Shown: positions 1 through 8,257 of the stretch, piece by piece
Numbering within the stretch: position 1 is the stretch's first letter
Layout of the letters: the number at the start of each line of letters is the position of its first letter
Assembly: GCA_009781425.1 (NCBI GenBank)
Contig: WQYC01000013.1
Coordinates: 1 to 60,338, forward strand
Direction: 5' to 3'
DNA from: Oscillospiraceae bacterium
GTDB taxonomy: Bacteria > Bacillota > Clostridia > Oscillospirales > Ruminococcaceae
DNA length: 60,338 nt
The notes under the pieces: model-generated
Databases searched by the model: none
Seen by the model: only the letters and a program-made list of their open reading frames with translations
What the model was told of the DNA's origin: nothing
Position numbers and translations under genes: made by a program

Positions 1-157
1 AAACGTCATGAACGCAAAGCTGTGCAGTCTGCATTTTCCCCGTTTCCATGCGGTTCAGCGCGACTGCGTATCCGTGTTTGGCAAGCTTTTCGGGAAATGA
101 CGCCGTGTGCGAATCAAATTCCGTACCGCTCGTCCAAAGCCATTCAATATTGCTCAT
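1..157 (-). CDS. Partial hypothetical protein, N-terminus only
   Basis: The first 52 codons of a gene that runs off the left edge. The ATG is preceded by a clear AGGAG ribosome site, which overlaps the stop codon of the phosphoglycerate mutase gene, so it is very probably translated as the last visible member of the glycolytic operon. The visible protein begins MSNIEWLWTSGTEF and has no signal peptide or membrane segment. I do not recognise the family. The tight coupling to gpmI is the only functional hint. Confidence 0.6.
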   Translation of the reverse strand, partial: MSNIEWLWTSGTEFDSHTASFPEKLAKHGYAVALNRMETGKMQTAQLCVHDV

Positions 158-167
158 AATACATCTC

Positions 168-1733
168 CTAAATCATGGATTTTTCCCAAGACGCGGGGGG
201 AGTAAGCCCGAACATTTTCGCGAGTGTCGGCGCAACATTTGCAAGCCCGTAGTCGCCGCCGAGAAGCTTATAATCGTTGTCTTTATCGTAAATAATGAAG
301 GGTACTTTATTAAGAGAGTGCGCGGTGCGGAGCGCGAGATTGCCCTTCTTGTCTTTTTCGAGCATTTCGTCGGCGTTGCCGTGGTCAGCGGTGACTATGA
401 GCGTCACGCCGTGTTCTTCACAAACAGGAATCAACCGCGCCAAAGCTAAATCTACAACCTCCACGCCTATGATAGAAGCCGCCAAGTTCCCCGTATGCCC
501 GACCATATCGCCGTTCGGGAAGTTACAGCGGATAAAGCCGTATTTCCCCGACCTTATAGCTTCTATCAAGTCGTCGGTTATCTCCGCCGACTTCATCCAC
601 GGGCGCAGGTCAAAGCTGATTTTATCGGAAGGAATCTCCTTGAAGGTTTCAAGAGTTTCACTGGTTTTCCCGCTTCTGTTGCCGTTCCAGAAGTAGGTCA
701 CGTGCCCGAACTTCTGCGTTTCGGAAACCGCGTATTGATTAATATTATTCGCGACTAAAAGCTCGGAGAGCGTGTCCTTAATTTCGGGCGGGTTCACTAA
801 AAACCGCGCAGGAAGCTTCAAATCGCCGTCGTACTGCAGCATACCTGCATAGCAGACCTTCGGTCTGCGAACTCTGTCAAAGAAATTAAATTCATCATAG
901 TCGAAAGCCATTGAAATTTCAATCGCTCTGTCGCCGCGGAAGTTGAACAAAATCACGCTGTCGCCATCGTTGATAGTTCCGCACGGTGAGCCGTTTTCCG
1001 CGATTACAAAGCCGGGTAAGTCCTGGTCTATTATGCCCGCGTTCTCGCTTCTTAATGTTTCGATTGCTTCCTTCGCGGAATTAAACTTCCGCTCATCGCC
1101 GAGCACGTGCGTTTTCCAGCCGCGCTCAACCATCGCCCAATCGGCTTGATACCTGTCCATCGTCAGCTTCATTCTGCCGCCGCCGGAAGCGATTTTACCG
1201 TCGAAGCCGCTGTCGTTCAATTCAGCAAGAACATCTTCTAATTTTTCAACGTAATCAAGCGCGCTTGTCGCGGGGACATCGCGCCCGTCGAGTAAAATAT
1301 GTACGCGGGCGCGTTTAACGCCGCTTTTCTTGGCTTCACGCAGCATATTAAATAAATGCGCTATGTTAGAATGAACGTTTCCGTCTGATAAAAGCCCAAT
1401 AAAATGCAACGTATTGCAATTATTTACGAGCTCGCCCCACGCTTCTCCCGCGAATAGCTTTTTGCTTTCGATTGCTTCGTTCACGAGCTTCGCGCCCTGC
1501 GAATAAACCTGCCCGCAACCGAGCGCGTTATGCCCGACCTCCGAGTTGCCCATGTCGTCGTCGCCGGGCAAGCCGACGGCTTCGCCGTGCGCTTTAAGGC
1601 GGGTGTTCGGGCTTTCGGCTAAAAGCTTATCGAGAACAGGCGTGTGCGCCATTGTCACAGCATCGCCGACTCCTGTTTCGCTGAAGCCGATTCCATCCAT
1701 TACTACGAGTAGAATGGGTTTGTTTTTATACAT
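168..1733 (-). CDS. gpmI: 2,3-bisphosphoglycerate-independent phosphoglycerate mutase
   Basis: Interconverts 3- and 2-phosphoglycerate in glycolysis with two Mn2+ ions and a phosphoserine intermediate. At 521 residues it has the usual length. The N-terminal metal motif VVMDGIG, the nucleophile Ser64 in MGNSEVGH and the C-terminal TADHGNADEM metal site are all present, so it should be active. It starts at an ATG with a GGGAG ribosome site, 15 bases after the tpiA stop, and is the fifth gene of the operon pgk-PilZ-SHOCT-tpiA-gpmI. Its stop codon overlaps the ribosome site of the next, truncated gene. Confidence 0.97.
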   Translation of the reverse strand: MYKNKPILLVVMDGIGFSETGVGDAVTMAHTPVLDKLLAESPNTRLKAHGEAVGLPGDDDMGNSEVGHNALGCGQVYSQGAKLVNEAIESKKLFAGEAWGELVNNCNTLHFIGLLSDGNVHSNIAHLFNMLREAKKSGVKRARVHILLDGRDVPATSALDYVEKLEDVLAELNDSGFDGKIASGGGRMKLTMDRYQADWAMVERGWKTHVLGDERKFNSAKEAIETLRSENAGIIDQDLPGFVIAENGSPCGTINDGDSVILFNFRGDRAIEISMAFDYDEFNFFDRVRRPKVCYAGMLQYDGDLKLPARFLVNPPEIKDTLSELLVANNINQYAVSETQKFGHVTYFWNGNRSGKTSETLETFKEIPSDKISFDLRPWMKSAEITDDLIEAIRSGKYGFIRCNFPNGDMVGHTGNLAASIIGVEVVDLALARLIPVCEEHGVTLIVTADHGNADEMLEKDKKGNLALRTAHSLNKVPFIIYDKDNDYKLLGGDYGLANVAPTLAKMFGLTPPASWEKSMI

Positions 1734-1748
1734 TAAGTAAATCTCCCG

Positions 1749-2516
1749 TTAGTTATTTGCGGCGTCGATTATAGTCCCAAAATCCGCCGCTTTCAGCGAC
1801 GCGCCGCCGATTAAGCCGCCGTCCACGTCTTCCTTCGCAAGAAGCTCTGCGGCATTTCCTGCATTCATCGAGCCGCCGTATTGAATTGTGATTGAATCCG
1901 CCACCGGCTTGCCGTAAAGCCCGCTAAGTCTGTCGCGGATAAGCTTGCAGGCTTCCTGCGCCTGCTCGTTTGAAGCGGTGAGACCCGTGCCGATTGCCCA
2001 AACGGGCTCGTAAGCTATAACGATTTTCGCAGCGTCAGCCGCGTCAATCCCAGCGAAAGCAAGCTTAATCTGCCTTGAAACGACTTCCTCAGTGATGTTC
2101 GCCTGGCGTTCCCACAAATGCTCACCAACGCAAACAATCGGGATTAAACCTCCCGCTAAAGCCGCTTTAGTGCGTTTATTTACTGTTTCGTCGGTTTCGC
2201 CGAAGTACTGTCTGCGCTCGCTGTGCCCGATTATGACGTACTCTGCGCCGATGTCTTTCAGCATTGCAACTGAGATTTCCCCTGTGAACGCGCCGCTTGC
2301 CTCAAAATGCACATTCTGCGCGCCTACTTTTATGTTTGTGCCACCTACTGCTTCAACCGCTGTCGCGAGCGACGTAAACGGCACACAGACTACGACCTCG
2401 CAATTTTTATCTGCCGCAATCGGCTTGAGCTCGTTTATAAACAGCTCCGCTTCAGCGCGGTTTTTATTCATTTTCCAGTTGCCGGCGATTATCGCCTTTC
2501 TGAGCTGTTTGTTCAT
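1749..2516 (-). CDS. tpiA: Triosephosphate isomerase
   Basis: Interconverts dihydroxyacetone phosphate and glyceraldehyde 3-phosphate. The 255-residue (beta/alpha)8 barrel carries the substrate-binding Lys15 in AGNWKMN, catalytic His98 in GHSERR, catalytic Glu170 in YEPVWAIGTG and the phosphate loop GGSMNAGN near the C-terminus. It sits between the SHOCT-domain gene and gpmI with gaps of 8 and 15 bases. The ribosome site is weak (a GGG about 13 bases upstream), so translation may be coupled to the upstream gene. Confidence 0.97.
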   Translation of the reverse strand: MNKQLRKAIIAGNWKMNKNRAEAELFINELKPIAADKNCEVVVCVPFTSLATAVEAVGGTNIKVGAQNVHFEASGAFTGEISVAMLKDIGAEYVIIGHSERRQYFGETDETVNKRTKAALAGGLIPIVCVGEHLWERQANITEEVVSRQIKLAFAGIDAADAAKIVIAYEPVWAIGTGLTASNEQAQEACKLIRDRLSGLYGKPVADSITIQYGGSMNAGNAAELLAKEDVDGGLIGGASLKAADFGTIIDAANN

Positions 2517-2524
2517 AATTATAA

Positions 2525-2845
2525 TTAACCCTTTTCAACATTTTCAAAGAAATGTTTAGTCCTTTCGTCGAATTCTTCCTGCGTGAGAAGTCCGCTGTCC
2601 AAAAGGATTTTCTTGTTTAAAATCCCCCCCGCTTCCTCCATGAGAGCTTCGTATGTAGCGTTTTGGTCTTTGCGCTGGTCGCAGATTTCAATTACGCGCG
2701 TGGTAAGGCTGTTCCAGAAAGATTTATACTTGCTTTCTTTCAGGCACTCAATGCACATCCAAACGTCGTCGGTAATTTTCATCAGCTTTTTATTAGTTTC
2801 GCAGCGTATGCAGGTCACTGACAAAAAATTAAATAAACCTTTCAT
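2525..2845 (-). CDS. Small protein: two Cys pairs plus C-terminal SHOCT-like helix
   Basis: A 106-residue protein of unknown function. Near the N-terminus two Cys-x2-Cys pairs (CIRC, CIEC) separated by about 16 residues suggest a zinc ribbon. The C-terminal segment LLDSGLLTQEEFDERTK matches the SHOCT pattern (helix, Gly-hydrophobic-Thr-x-x-Glu-Phe), a short oligomerisation module. The start has a strong GGAGG ribosome site. It lies between a PilZ gene and tpiA in the glycolytic operon, so it is expressed with glycolytic enzymes. No catalytic motif is visible. Confidence 0.8.
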   Translation of the reverse strand: MKGLFNFLSVTCIRCETNKKLMKITDDVWMCIECLKESKYKSFWNSLTTRVIEICDQRKDQNATYEALMEEAGGILNKKILLDSGLLTQEEFDERTKHFFENVEKG

Positions 2846-2862
2846 TTTTTTTCCTCCCGTTA

Positions 2863-3240
2863 TTATCCCGAAGTATATTTATTCTTCTTTTTGTGCAGTC
2901 TTTCTCTGAATAATATGTTCTCGTCGATTCCTATGCGGACAGCTTCGCTCAAGTCCTTGAAGGAAACGCCGTACACGAACATTCCCTCCTCGTCGTCGGT
3001 TTCCTGTCTGCGGATTGTGCCTTCGATTCTTATTTGGCGGTCGGTCAGAAACTCAGGCATATCAAGGTTAAACCACAGATTCTCACCAATGTCAAACATT
3101 ATGTTGGTGACAATCTTGAGTCCGCCTGCCGAAATATCAAAAACCTCAGCTTCATCCCATCTGCTGCCGTCCATGCTGACTTTTACCCTTGAGCGGTGAC
3201 AAATGTCGCGTCTGTAAGCCCTTCTGTTAGTACTATCCAT
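2863..3240 (-). CDS. PilZ-domain protein, predicted c-di-GMP receptor
   Basis: A stand-alone 125-residue PilZ domain. The N-terminal arginine motif is present (R6/R7 and R10/R11, RRAYRRD), as is the second c-di-GMP motif DISAGG (D35, S37, G40), so c-di-GMP binding is expected. The domain ends with YGVSFKDL and a basic tail rich in Lys. PilZ proteins usually control flagellar braking, adhesion or polysaccharide synthesis; here the gene is embedded between pgk and tpiA. The first 20 bases around its start are identical to the start of the M23 peptidase gene at 31680. Confidence 0.9.
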   Translation of the reverse strand: MDSTNRRAYRRDICHRSRVKVSMDGSRWDEAEVFDISAGGLKIVTNIMFDIGENLWFNLDMPEFLTDRQIRIEGTIRRQETDDEEGMFVYGVSFKDLSEAVRIGIDENILFRERLHKKKNKYTSG

Positions 3241-3298
3241 GATTTATCCCTTGTCCTTTCCGAACTGTTATTTCTTGTTGTTTTTCGTTTATTTGATG

Positions 3299-4525
3299 TT
3301 ATTTATCTTGAATTACTTTTATGCCGGGGAGAACCTTGCCTTCAAGGTATTCGAGCGACGCGCCGCCGCCTGTTGAGATATGGCTCATTTTATCTGCGAA
3401 GCCGAGCTGCACAACCGCCGCAACGCTGTCCCCGCCTCCGATAATAGTAACTGCACCGCTCTCCGTGCCTGCGTCTGCGACCGCCTTGGCGATTTCTAAC
3501 GTACCTGCGGCGAGCTGCGGGTTTTCAAACACGCCCATAGGTCCGTTCCAAACAATGGTTTTCGCAGTGCTTAACGCCTTTTTGTAAAGTGCGCGCGTTT
3601 CCTCGCCTATATCGAGCCCCATGTATCCGGCGGGGATTTCGTTTGAAAATATAGTTTCTATTTCAATCGGCGCGTCAATTGGGTTCGGGAATTCCTTCGC
3701 TACTACGTTGTCAATAGGGATAAGCAGTGCTTTCCCGAGGTCGCTGGCTTTTGCCATCATTTCCTTGCAATAGGCGAGCTTTTCGTCGTCAACCATTGAG
3801 TTTCCGATGTTTCCGCCGAGTGCTTTCATAAAAGTATATGCCATGCCGCCGCCGATAATCAGCGTATCGCACTTGTCAAGCAGGTTTGCAATTACGTTCA
3901 GCTTATCCGCGACCTTAGCGCCGCCGAGAATCGCCACGAAAGGACGCTCGGGGTTTTCAACTGCGTTGCCTAAGAACTCAATTTCCTTCTCCATGAGGTA
4001 GCCGACAGCCGTCTGCCCTTTCACGAAGTCGGTGACGCCCGCTGTTGAGCAGTGCGCGCGGTGCGCGCTTCCAAAAGCGTCATTAACGTAATCGTCGCAG
4101 ATTTCCGCAAGCTCCTTGCTGAACGCTTCGCCGTTCTTAGTTTCTTCCGCGCGGAATCTCGTATTTTCAAGCAGAATTACGTCGCCGTCGTTCATAGCGT
4201 TAATCGCCGCTTTCGCGTTTTCGCCGATTACAGCGTCGTCCTTAGCGAAGACTACGTTCTTGCCGAGCAGCTCCGAAAGTCTCGCGCCGACGACTGCGAG
4301 CGAGAATTTATCCTCGGGTCCGTTCTTAGGCTTGCCGAGATGTGAACAAAGAATAACCTTGCCGCCGCCTTCAATCAGCTTGTTGATTGTCGGGAGCGCG
4401 GCTTGGATTCTCTTGTCGTTTGTAATCGCGCCGTCCTTAATAGGCACGTTGAAGTCGCACCGAACCAATACTTTTCTACCTTTTACGTTTAAATCTTCAA
4501 CGTTTTTCTTCTGCATATTTGCCAT
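3299..4525 (-). CDS. pgk: Phosphoglycerate kinase
   Basis: Transfers the phosphate of 1,3-bisphosphoglycerate to ADP in glycolysis. The 408-residue protein has the N-terminal signature [10 protein letters not shown], the substrate loop around CSHLGKPK, the hinge region and the C-terminal nucleotide motif [11 protein letters not shown]. It is the first gene of the glycolytic operon, with an AAGGA ribosome site and a well-matched sigma-A promoter 40-70 bases upstream. Gene order pgk then tpiA then gpmI is common in Firmicutes; the two small genes inserted between pgk and tpiA are not. Confidence 0.97.
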   Translation of the reverse strand: MANMQKKNVEDLNVKGRKVLVRCDFNVPIKDGAITNDKRIQAALPTINKLIEGGGKVILCSHLGKPKNGPEDKFSLAVVGARLSELLGKNVVFAKDDAVIGENAKAAINAMNDGDVILLENTRFRAEETKNGEAFSKELAEICDDYVNDAFGSAHRAHCSTAGVTDFVKGQTAVGYLMEKEIEFLGNAVENPERPFVAILGGAKVADKLNVIANLLDKCDTLIIGGGMAYTFMKALGGNIGNSMVDDEKLAYCKEMMAKASDLGKALLIPIDNVVAKEFPNPIDAPIEIETIFSNEIPAGYMGLDIGEETRALYKKALSTAKTIVWNGPMGVFENPQLAAGTLEIAKAVADAGTESGAVTIIGGGDSVAAVVQLGFADKMSHISTGGGASLEYLEGKVLPGIKVIQDK

Positions 4526-4565
4526 ATTTCTGTTCCTTTTCTGTTGTAAGATATACCTATTTTCT

Positions 4566-4594
4566 ATTTTACCACTTTATTTAGAATTTTTCAA
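4566..4594 (-). promoter_or_regulatory. Sigma-A promoter of the pgk operon
   Basis: On the minus strand TTGAAA (4589-4594) is followed after exactly 17 bases by TAAAAT (4566-4571), about 40 bases before the pgk start. The region is AT-rich and no other function is visible. Confidence 0.75.
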
Positions 4595-4622
4595 GTGCTT
4601 TTTGAAATTATTTATAATTATA

Positions 4623-5495
4623 TTATCTGCGAGGTTTTCCTCTGATAATTACGCCGATTGCCTTAGTCCCCGCGTTCGAGCCGACAGCCGAGCCGACGAA
4701 GCTTTCCATAGCGGGCGGCTTGCCTGTTTTCTTGGTCATGAGCTCAATCATGTAGTCCTCAGCTTCGGAAACAGTAGTGCGAAGCATACACCAGGGCGTT
4801 CCGGGGGTCAAACGCTCCGCCATGACCTCAACAGCGGCTTCAACCGCGCTCTTCTCGCCGCGAGCCTTTTTAATCACAGTAGTCTTGCTGTCAATCATGG
4901 AGATTACAGGCTTGATGCCCATGAGTCCACCCACGACGCTTGCTGCGGCTGTGATTCTGCCGGACTTTCTCGCGTGTTTAAGGTCAAAGGTCAGCAGATA
5001 TATTTCCACGCAGCTGAACCAGTCTTCAAGGTAAGCCACAACGCTTTCCGCGCTCTGCCCTGCCTTGATTTTTTTCGCGGCTTCCACGACTGCGTAGCCG
5101 TAGCCGATAGAGTAGCAATGGCTGTCGATAATATGAACCTTTGTGTCGCCGAGCTCGCCCGAGTCCGTCATGTTTTGCCTCGCCTGAAGCGCGTTGTCGT
5201 GCGTTTTAGAACCTACGGAATTAATCAGCACTATTATAATATCCTCTGCACCTTTTTCCTTGCACTCGCGGATTTTCTCCTCAAAGCGGGGCGCGAAAAT
5301 CTGATTTGTTGTCGGGATTCCCGAATAATTATTCGCGAGCTCATAAAATTCCTGCGGCGTCAAGTCTTTTCGCTCCCAGTATTCCTTGTCGTCAATCATA
5401 ATGCTGAAGGGCATTATGTCGATGTCGTGGGTTTCCTCCCAGCCTGCGGGAATGTCGCAGCCGCTGTCTGTTATCAGCCATGTTTTTTTGTTCAT
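4623..5495 (-). CDS. DegV family fatty-acid-binding protein
   Basis: A 290-residue member of the DegV family, the lipid-binding FakB-type proteins that present fatty acids to the FakA kinase in Firmicutes. Family landmarks are the N-terminal ITDSGCD, SGIPTTNQ (the PTT loop that holds the fatty-acid carboxylate) and a central GLMGIKPV segment. No FakA-type kinase lies nearby, so the partner is elsewhere. The gene ends about 28 bases upstream of the pgk promoter and begins 22 bases after trmL, so trmL and degV may share a transcript. Confidence 0.92.
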   Translation of the reverse strand: MNKKTWLITDSGCDIPAGWEETHDIDIMPFSIMIDDKEYWERKDLTPQEFYELANNYSGIPTTNQIFAPRFEEKIRECKEKGAEDIIIVLINSVGSKTHDNALQARQNMTDSGELGDTKVHIIDSHCYSIGYGYAVVEAAKKIKAGQSAESVVAYLEDWFSCVEIYLLTFDLKHARKSGRITAAASVVGGLMGIKPVISMIDSKTTVIKKARGEKSAVEAAVEVMAERLTPGTPWCMLRTTVSEAEDYMIELMTKKTGKPPAMESFVGSAVGSNAGTKAIGVIIRGKPRR

Positions 5496-5517
5496 TTTTG
5501 TTCTCCTTTGTGGTATT

Positions 5518-6030
5518 TTATATATTTTGATTACTTAATTCGCCCGAATTTTGCAGCTTAGGATAGCCCCACTGCCTCAGAACCTCATAGGCGCCGACTG
5601 CGACGCTGTTTGACAGGTTTAAGCTTCTCGCGCCGCTGTCGCCTATCATGGGAATCCGCACACAGCGTTCAATATTCTCGCGCAAAAGACTTTCGGGCAG
5701 ACCTTTATCCTCTCTGCCGAAGATTATATAAGCTTCGTTGGGGTAAGCTACATCGGAATGGGGGCGCGGCGACTTGGTTTCAAAGTAGAAGCACTTGTCC
5801 CTGTTCAAGCCGATTCTGCTCAAAAAATCATCGAAGGAGTCATAGTAAGTAATATCAAGCAAATTCCAGTAATCCAAGCCCGCGCGCTTGAGCTTCGCGT
5901 CGTCAATTTCAAAGCCCATCGGCTTAATCAGGTGCAGTCTCGCGCCCGTAACCGCGCAGGTTCGCGCAATGTTGCCTGTGTTCTGCGGAATCTGCGGCTC
6001 TGCGAGTACTATATTTAATATATAATTCAT
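5518..6030 (-). CDS. trmL: tRNA (cytidine/uridine-34-2'-O)-methyltransferase TrmL
   Basis: A 170-residue minimal SPOUT methyltransferase that modifies the wobble nucleotide of tRNA-Leu using S-adenosylmethionine. The N-terminus VLAEPQIPQNTGNIARTC, the FGREDKGLPESLL segment and the C-terminal knot IPMIGDSGARSLNLSNS are typical of TrmL/CspR. The length is normal. It lies upstream of degV on the same strand. Confidence 0.94.
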   Translation of the reverse strand: MNYILNIVLAEPQIPQNTGNIARTCAVTGARLHLIKPMGFEIDDAKLKRAGLDYWNLLDITYYDSFDDFLSRIGLNRDKCFYFETKSPRPHSDVAYPNEAYIIFGREDKGLPESLLRENIERCVRIPMIGDSGARSLNLSNSVAVGAYEVLRQWGYPKLQNSGELSNQNI

Positions 6031-6068
6031 AATTATTCATTTTAACATATTTTCAAGGAAATTTCAAG

Positions 6069-6917
6069 CTAAATTTCTTCAATTTCCAAAAAATCTTGTC
6101 CGGAAACGAGCGTGTGCAGAAATTCCTCGAAAACAACGCCGTTTCTCGGTGGTGTCTTACGCTCAAAGGTCGCGCGGATAGCCGTCTGCGTGAAGCTTGC
6201 CGCGCGGCTGACCGCAACGTGCAGCTCGTCGCCTTTGAGCAGTCCGCCTGTCAGCACGGCGGTGAAAATATCGCCTGTGCCGGGATAATTCTGCGGGACG
6301 TAATCGCATTTTATGAGCTTCGCGCCGCTTTTGTCGGCGCAGAGGTTGGCGATAATTCCTTCTTCCAAAGGCACTCCTGTCATTACGACAGCAGGTGCAA
6401 GCTTCAACAACCGCTGAAGCCAGTCTCGCGCGGCTTCCCGCGTTAAGCTCTGCGGGAATTCCTCGTCGAGCAGAATCGAAGCTTCTGTTAAGTTCGGCGT
6501 GATTATATCCGCGATTTGCGCAAGCTTGCAGATTCCCGCACAAAGCTCCGCTGTGTAAGTGCTGTAAATCCTGCCGTGGTCGCCCATTACGGGGTCAACG
6601 ACTTTCAGTGCGGCAGGGTAGCTCTTGAAAAATTCAAGGCAATGACCGATTTGCTTTTCTGAGGCTAAAAAGCCGCTATAAACCGCGTCGAAGTCTATTT
6701 CGAGTTCTTTGTATTTTTGAAGCGCGGCGGGTATGAAGTCTGTTAAATCTTTAATTTCAACCTTGCCGAAGCCGCCCGTGTGCGTAGGGAGAACGGCGGT
6801 AGGGACGGGGCAGGCTTGAATTCCCATTGCCGAGAGAATCGGCAGGATTACAGTCAGCGAGCAACGCCCGAAGCCCGAAAGGTCATGAATCGCCGCGACT
6901 TTTTTCTGGTTTTGCAT
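6069..6917 (-). CDS. Pyridoxamine/pyridoxal kinase (ribokinase fold)
   Basis: A 282-residue PfkB/ribokinase-fold kinase predicted to phosphorylate pyridoxal or pyridoxamine in B6 salvage. The N-terminus IHDLSGFGRCSLT and PTAVLPTHTGGF, the VVDPVMGDHG metal site and the catalytic loop YPGTGDIFTAVLTG with its Asp base are those of PdxY/pyridoxamine kinases rather than the ThiD branch. A ribosome site (AGGAG) precedes the start. The specific substrate is inferred from family resemblance. Confidence 0.88.
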   Translation of the reverse strand: MQNQKKVAAIHDLSGFGRCSLTVILPILSAMGIQACPVPTAVLPTHTGGFGKVEIKDLTDFIPAALQKYKELEIDFDAVYSGFLASEKQIGHCLEFFKSYPAALKVVDPVMGDHGRIYSTYTAELCAGICKLAQIADIITPNLTEASILLDEEFPQSLTREAARDWLQRLLKLAPAVVMTGVPLEEGIIANLCADKSGAKLIKCDYVPQNYPGTGDIFTAVLTGGLLKGDELHVAVSRAASFTQTAIRATFERKTPPRNGVVFEEFLHTLVSGQDFLEIEEI

Positions 6918-6945
6918 TTATTTCTCCTGTCTTTTGCAAATAATT

Positions 6946-7830
6946 TTATAACGCGGACAACGACTGACAATGCCTAAGAACGGCATTTGCTAATTTTTCA
7001 CAAACCTCATGCGGATTCATAACCATAAACATATGGCTGTCGCAATCAAATTTAATTCTTTCTTTGTATGGCGCTTGCAATAATTCAAACACCTTCGCCA
7101 TATATTCCTCTGAAAAAAGCCCGTCCCCGCTTGCGGAAATAAGATATAACGGGCATTTTATGCCTCCGTCTGTCAAGCCCGAAAAATATGTAGTAAACAG
7201 GCTTACTAAAAAATGAACTGAATAGCTTCTTAGGTTATATTTATCCGCCATAGCCATATTCCAAAAGTCGCGATTCGGGCAAACCCGCCTGTATTTTAAA
7301 TAAAGCCCTATAGGTATTTTTACGCCCGGAATAATTTTAGCGTAAAACTTCATTATACCTTTTGTGGGGCGGTGTACGTGCCGCAGAAAATTCGGAAAGC
7401 GTGAGATTTTCACTGATTCGGGTAATTCCGACAAAATGACATTATGTGAAAAAACAGCAGATACCTTTTCGTTTTCTATGCTCATCGCCGCCGCAACAAG
7501 TCCGCCTTGACTTGAACCCATGGCAATGATAGGTAATGAATAACGCTCGTGTGCAAAAGATATTGCGTCGCGTCCGTTTTGAACAATGTCTTTTATGGTG
7601 TAGCGTTTTATATTCCGCGGGCTTTTTCCGTGACCGACAGGGTGCAACCCCACGACAGCAAGTCCTCGCTCCGCAAATCCCGACAATAGCGGTTTATACA
7701 TAAGCGGGTGAATCATTGTAGCCGGAACAAAAACAATAACTGCTTTCGGCTCTTCAGGCTCCCAAACTGACAGGACAACACGCGCTTTCCCGCTTTGGAT
7801 TTCGTGTTCAGAATATGTCACGTTTTCCAT
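6946..7830 (-). CDS. Alpha/beta hydrolase, monoacylglycerol-lipase-like
   Basis: A 294-residue soluble alpha/beta hydrolase. The nucleophile elbow GSSQGG supplies the Ser, and a late Asp (SASGDGLFS) and a C-terminal His (DCDSHMF) complete a plausible triad. The oxyanion strand VIVFVPATMIHPLMY and the HPVGHGKS loop resemble serine aminopeptidase S33/monoacylglycerol lipases. No signal peptide. The substrate cannot be told from sequence or from its neighbours (a B6 kinase downstream, rimI upstream). Confidence 0.8.
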   Translation of the reverse strand: MENVTYSEHEIQSGKARVVLSVWEPEEPKAVIVFVPATMIHPLMYKPLLSGFAERGLAVVGLHPVGHGKSPRNIKRYTIKDIVQNGRDAISFAHERYSLPIIAMGSSQGGLVAAAMSIENEKVSAVFSHNVILSELPESVKISRFPNFLRHVHRPTKGIMKFYAKIIPGVKIPIGLYLKYRRVCPNRDFWNMAMADKYNLRSYSVHFLVSLFTTYFSGLTDGGIKCPLYLISASGDGLFSEEYMAKVFELLQAPYKERIKFDCDSHMFMVMNPHEVCEKLANAVLRHCQSLSAL

Positions 7831-7858
7831 ATTACAACCCTCATACTAAATAAATTCT

Positions 7859-8257
7859 CTACAACGTAAATTTATAAACCACCGCGTCATCATCGCCATA
7901 ATAACCCTTGCGAAGCCCGACCTGCTCGAACCCTGCGCTCTTGTAAAGCGCGATTGCAGCTGTGTTTTTCGAGCGGACTTCAAGGAAAACGTCGCTCCTG
8001 CACTTCTCCAAAAACTGCGCAAGAATCTCCCTCGCGAAGCCCTGTCCGCGGAACTGCGGCAAAACTGCAATTCGGTACAGCTCAGACTCGCCGTCAAGCT
8101 TCAAGCCTGTCGCGTAGCCGGCGTGAACGCCGTTCACGGTTTTTATTACAGTTGCAGAATTTATTGAAGCAAGCTGTGCTTTTATCATTTCCAAGCTCCA
8201 CGGCTCTAAAAAGGACTTCTTTTCTATTTCAAAAATAATTTCGTCAGTGAGCATCAT
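7859..8257 (-). CDS. rimI: Ribosomal protein S18-alanine N-acetyltransferase RimI
   Basis: A GNAT-fold acetyltransferase of 132 residues, predicted to acetylate the N-terminus of ribosomal protein S18. Motif A, VLPQFRGQGFAREIL, binds acetyl-CoA; FLEVRSKNTAAIALYKSAGF and the Tyr-rich GYYGDDDAVVY end are RimI-like. I chose the first ATG of an ATG-ATG pair because a GGAG lies 9 bases upstream; a GTG five codons earlier is less likely. The start lies inside the 3' end of polA, which indicates translational coupling. Confidence 0.88.
   Translation of the reverse strand: MMLTDEIIFEIEKKSFLEPWSLEMIKAQLASINSATVIKTVNGVHAGYATGLKLDGESELYRIAVLPQFRGQGFAREILAQFLEKCRSDVFLEVRSKNTAAIALYKSAGFEQVGLRKGYYGDDDAVVYKFTL

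Noticed and set aside
4116-5561. Long plus-strand open frame (481 codons) across pgk and degV
   Set aside because: It is antisense to two well-identified genes, contains no recognisable domain, and its composition follows from codon bias of the minus-strand genes.
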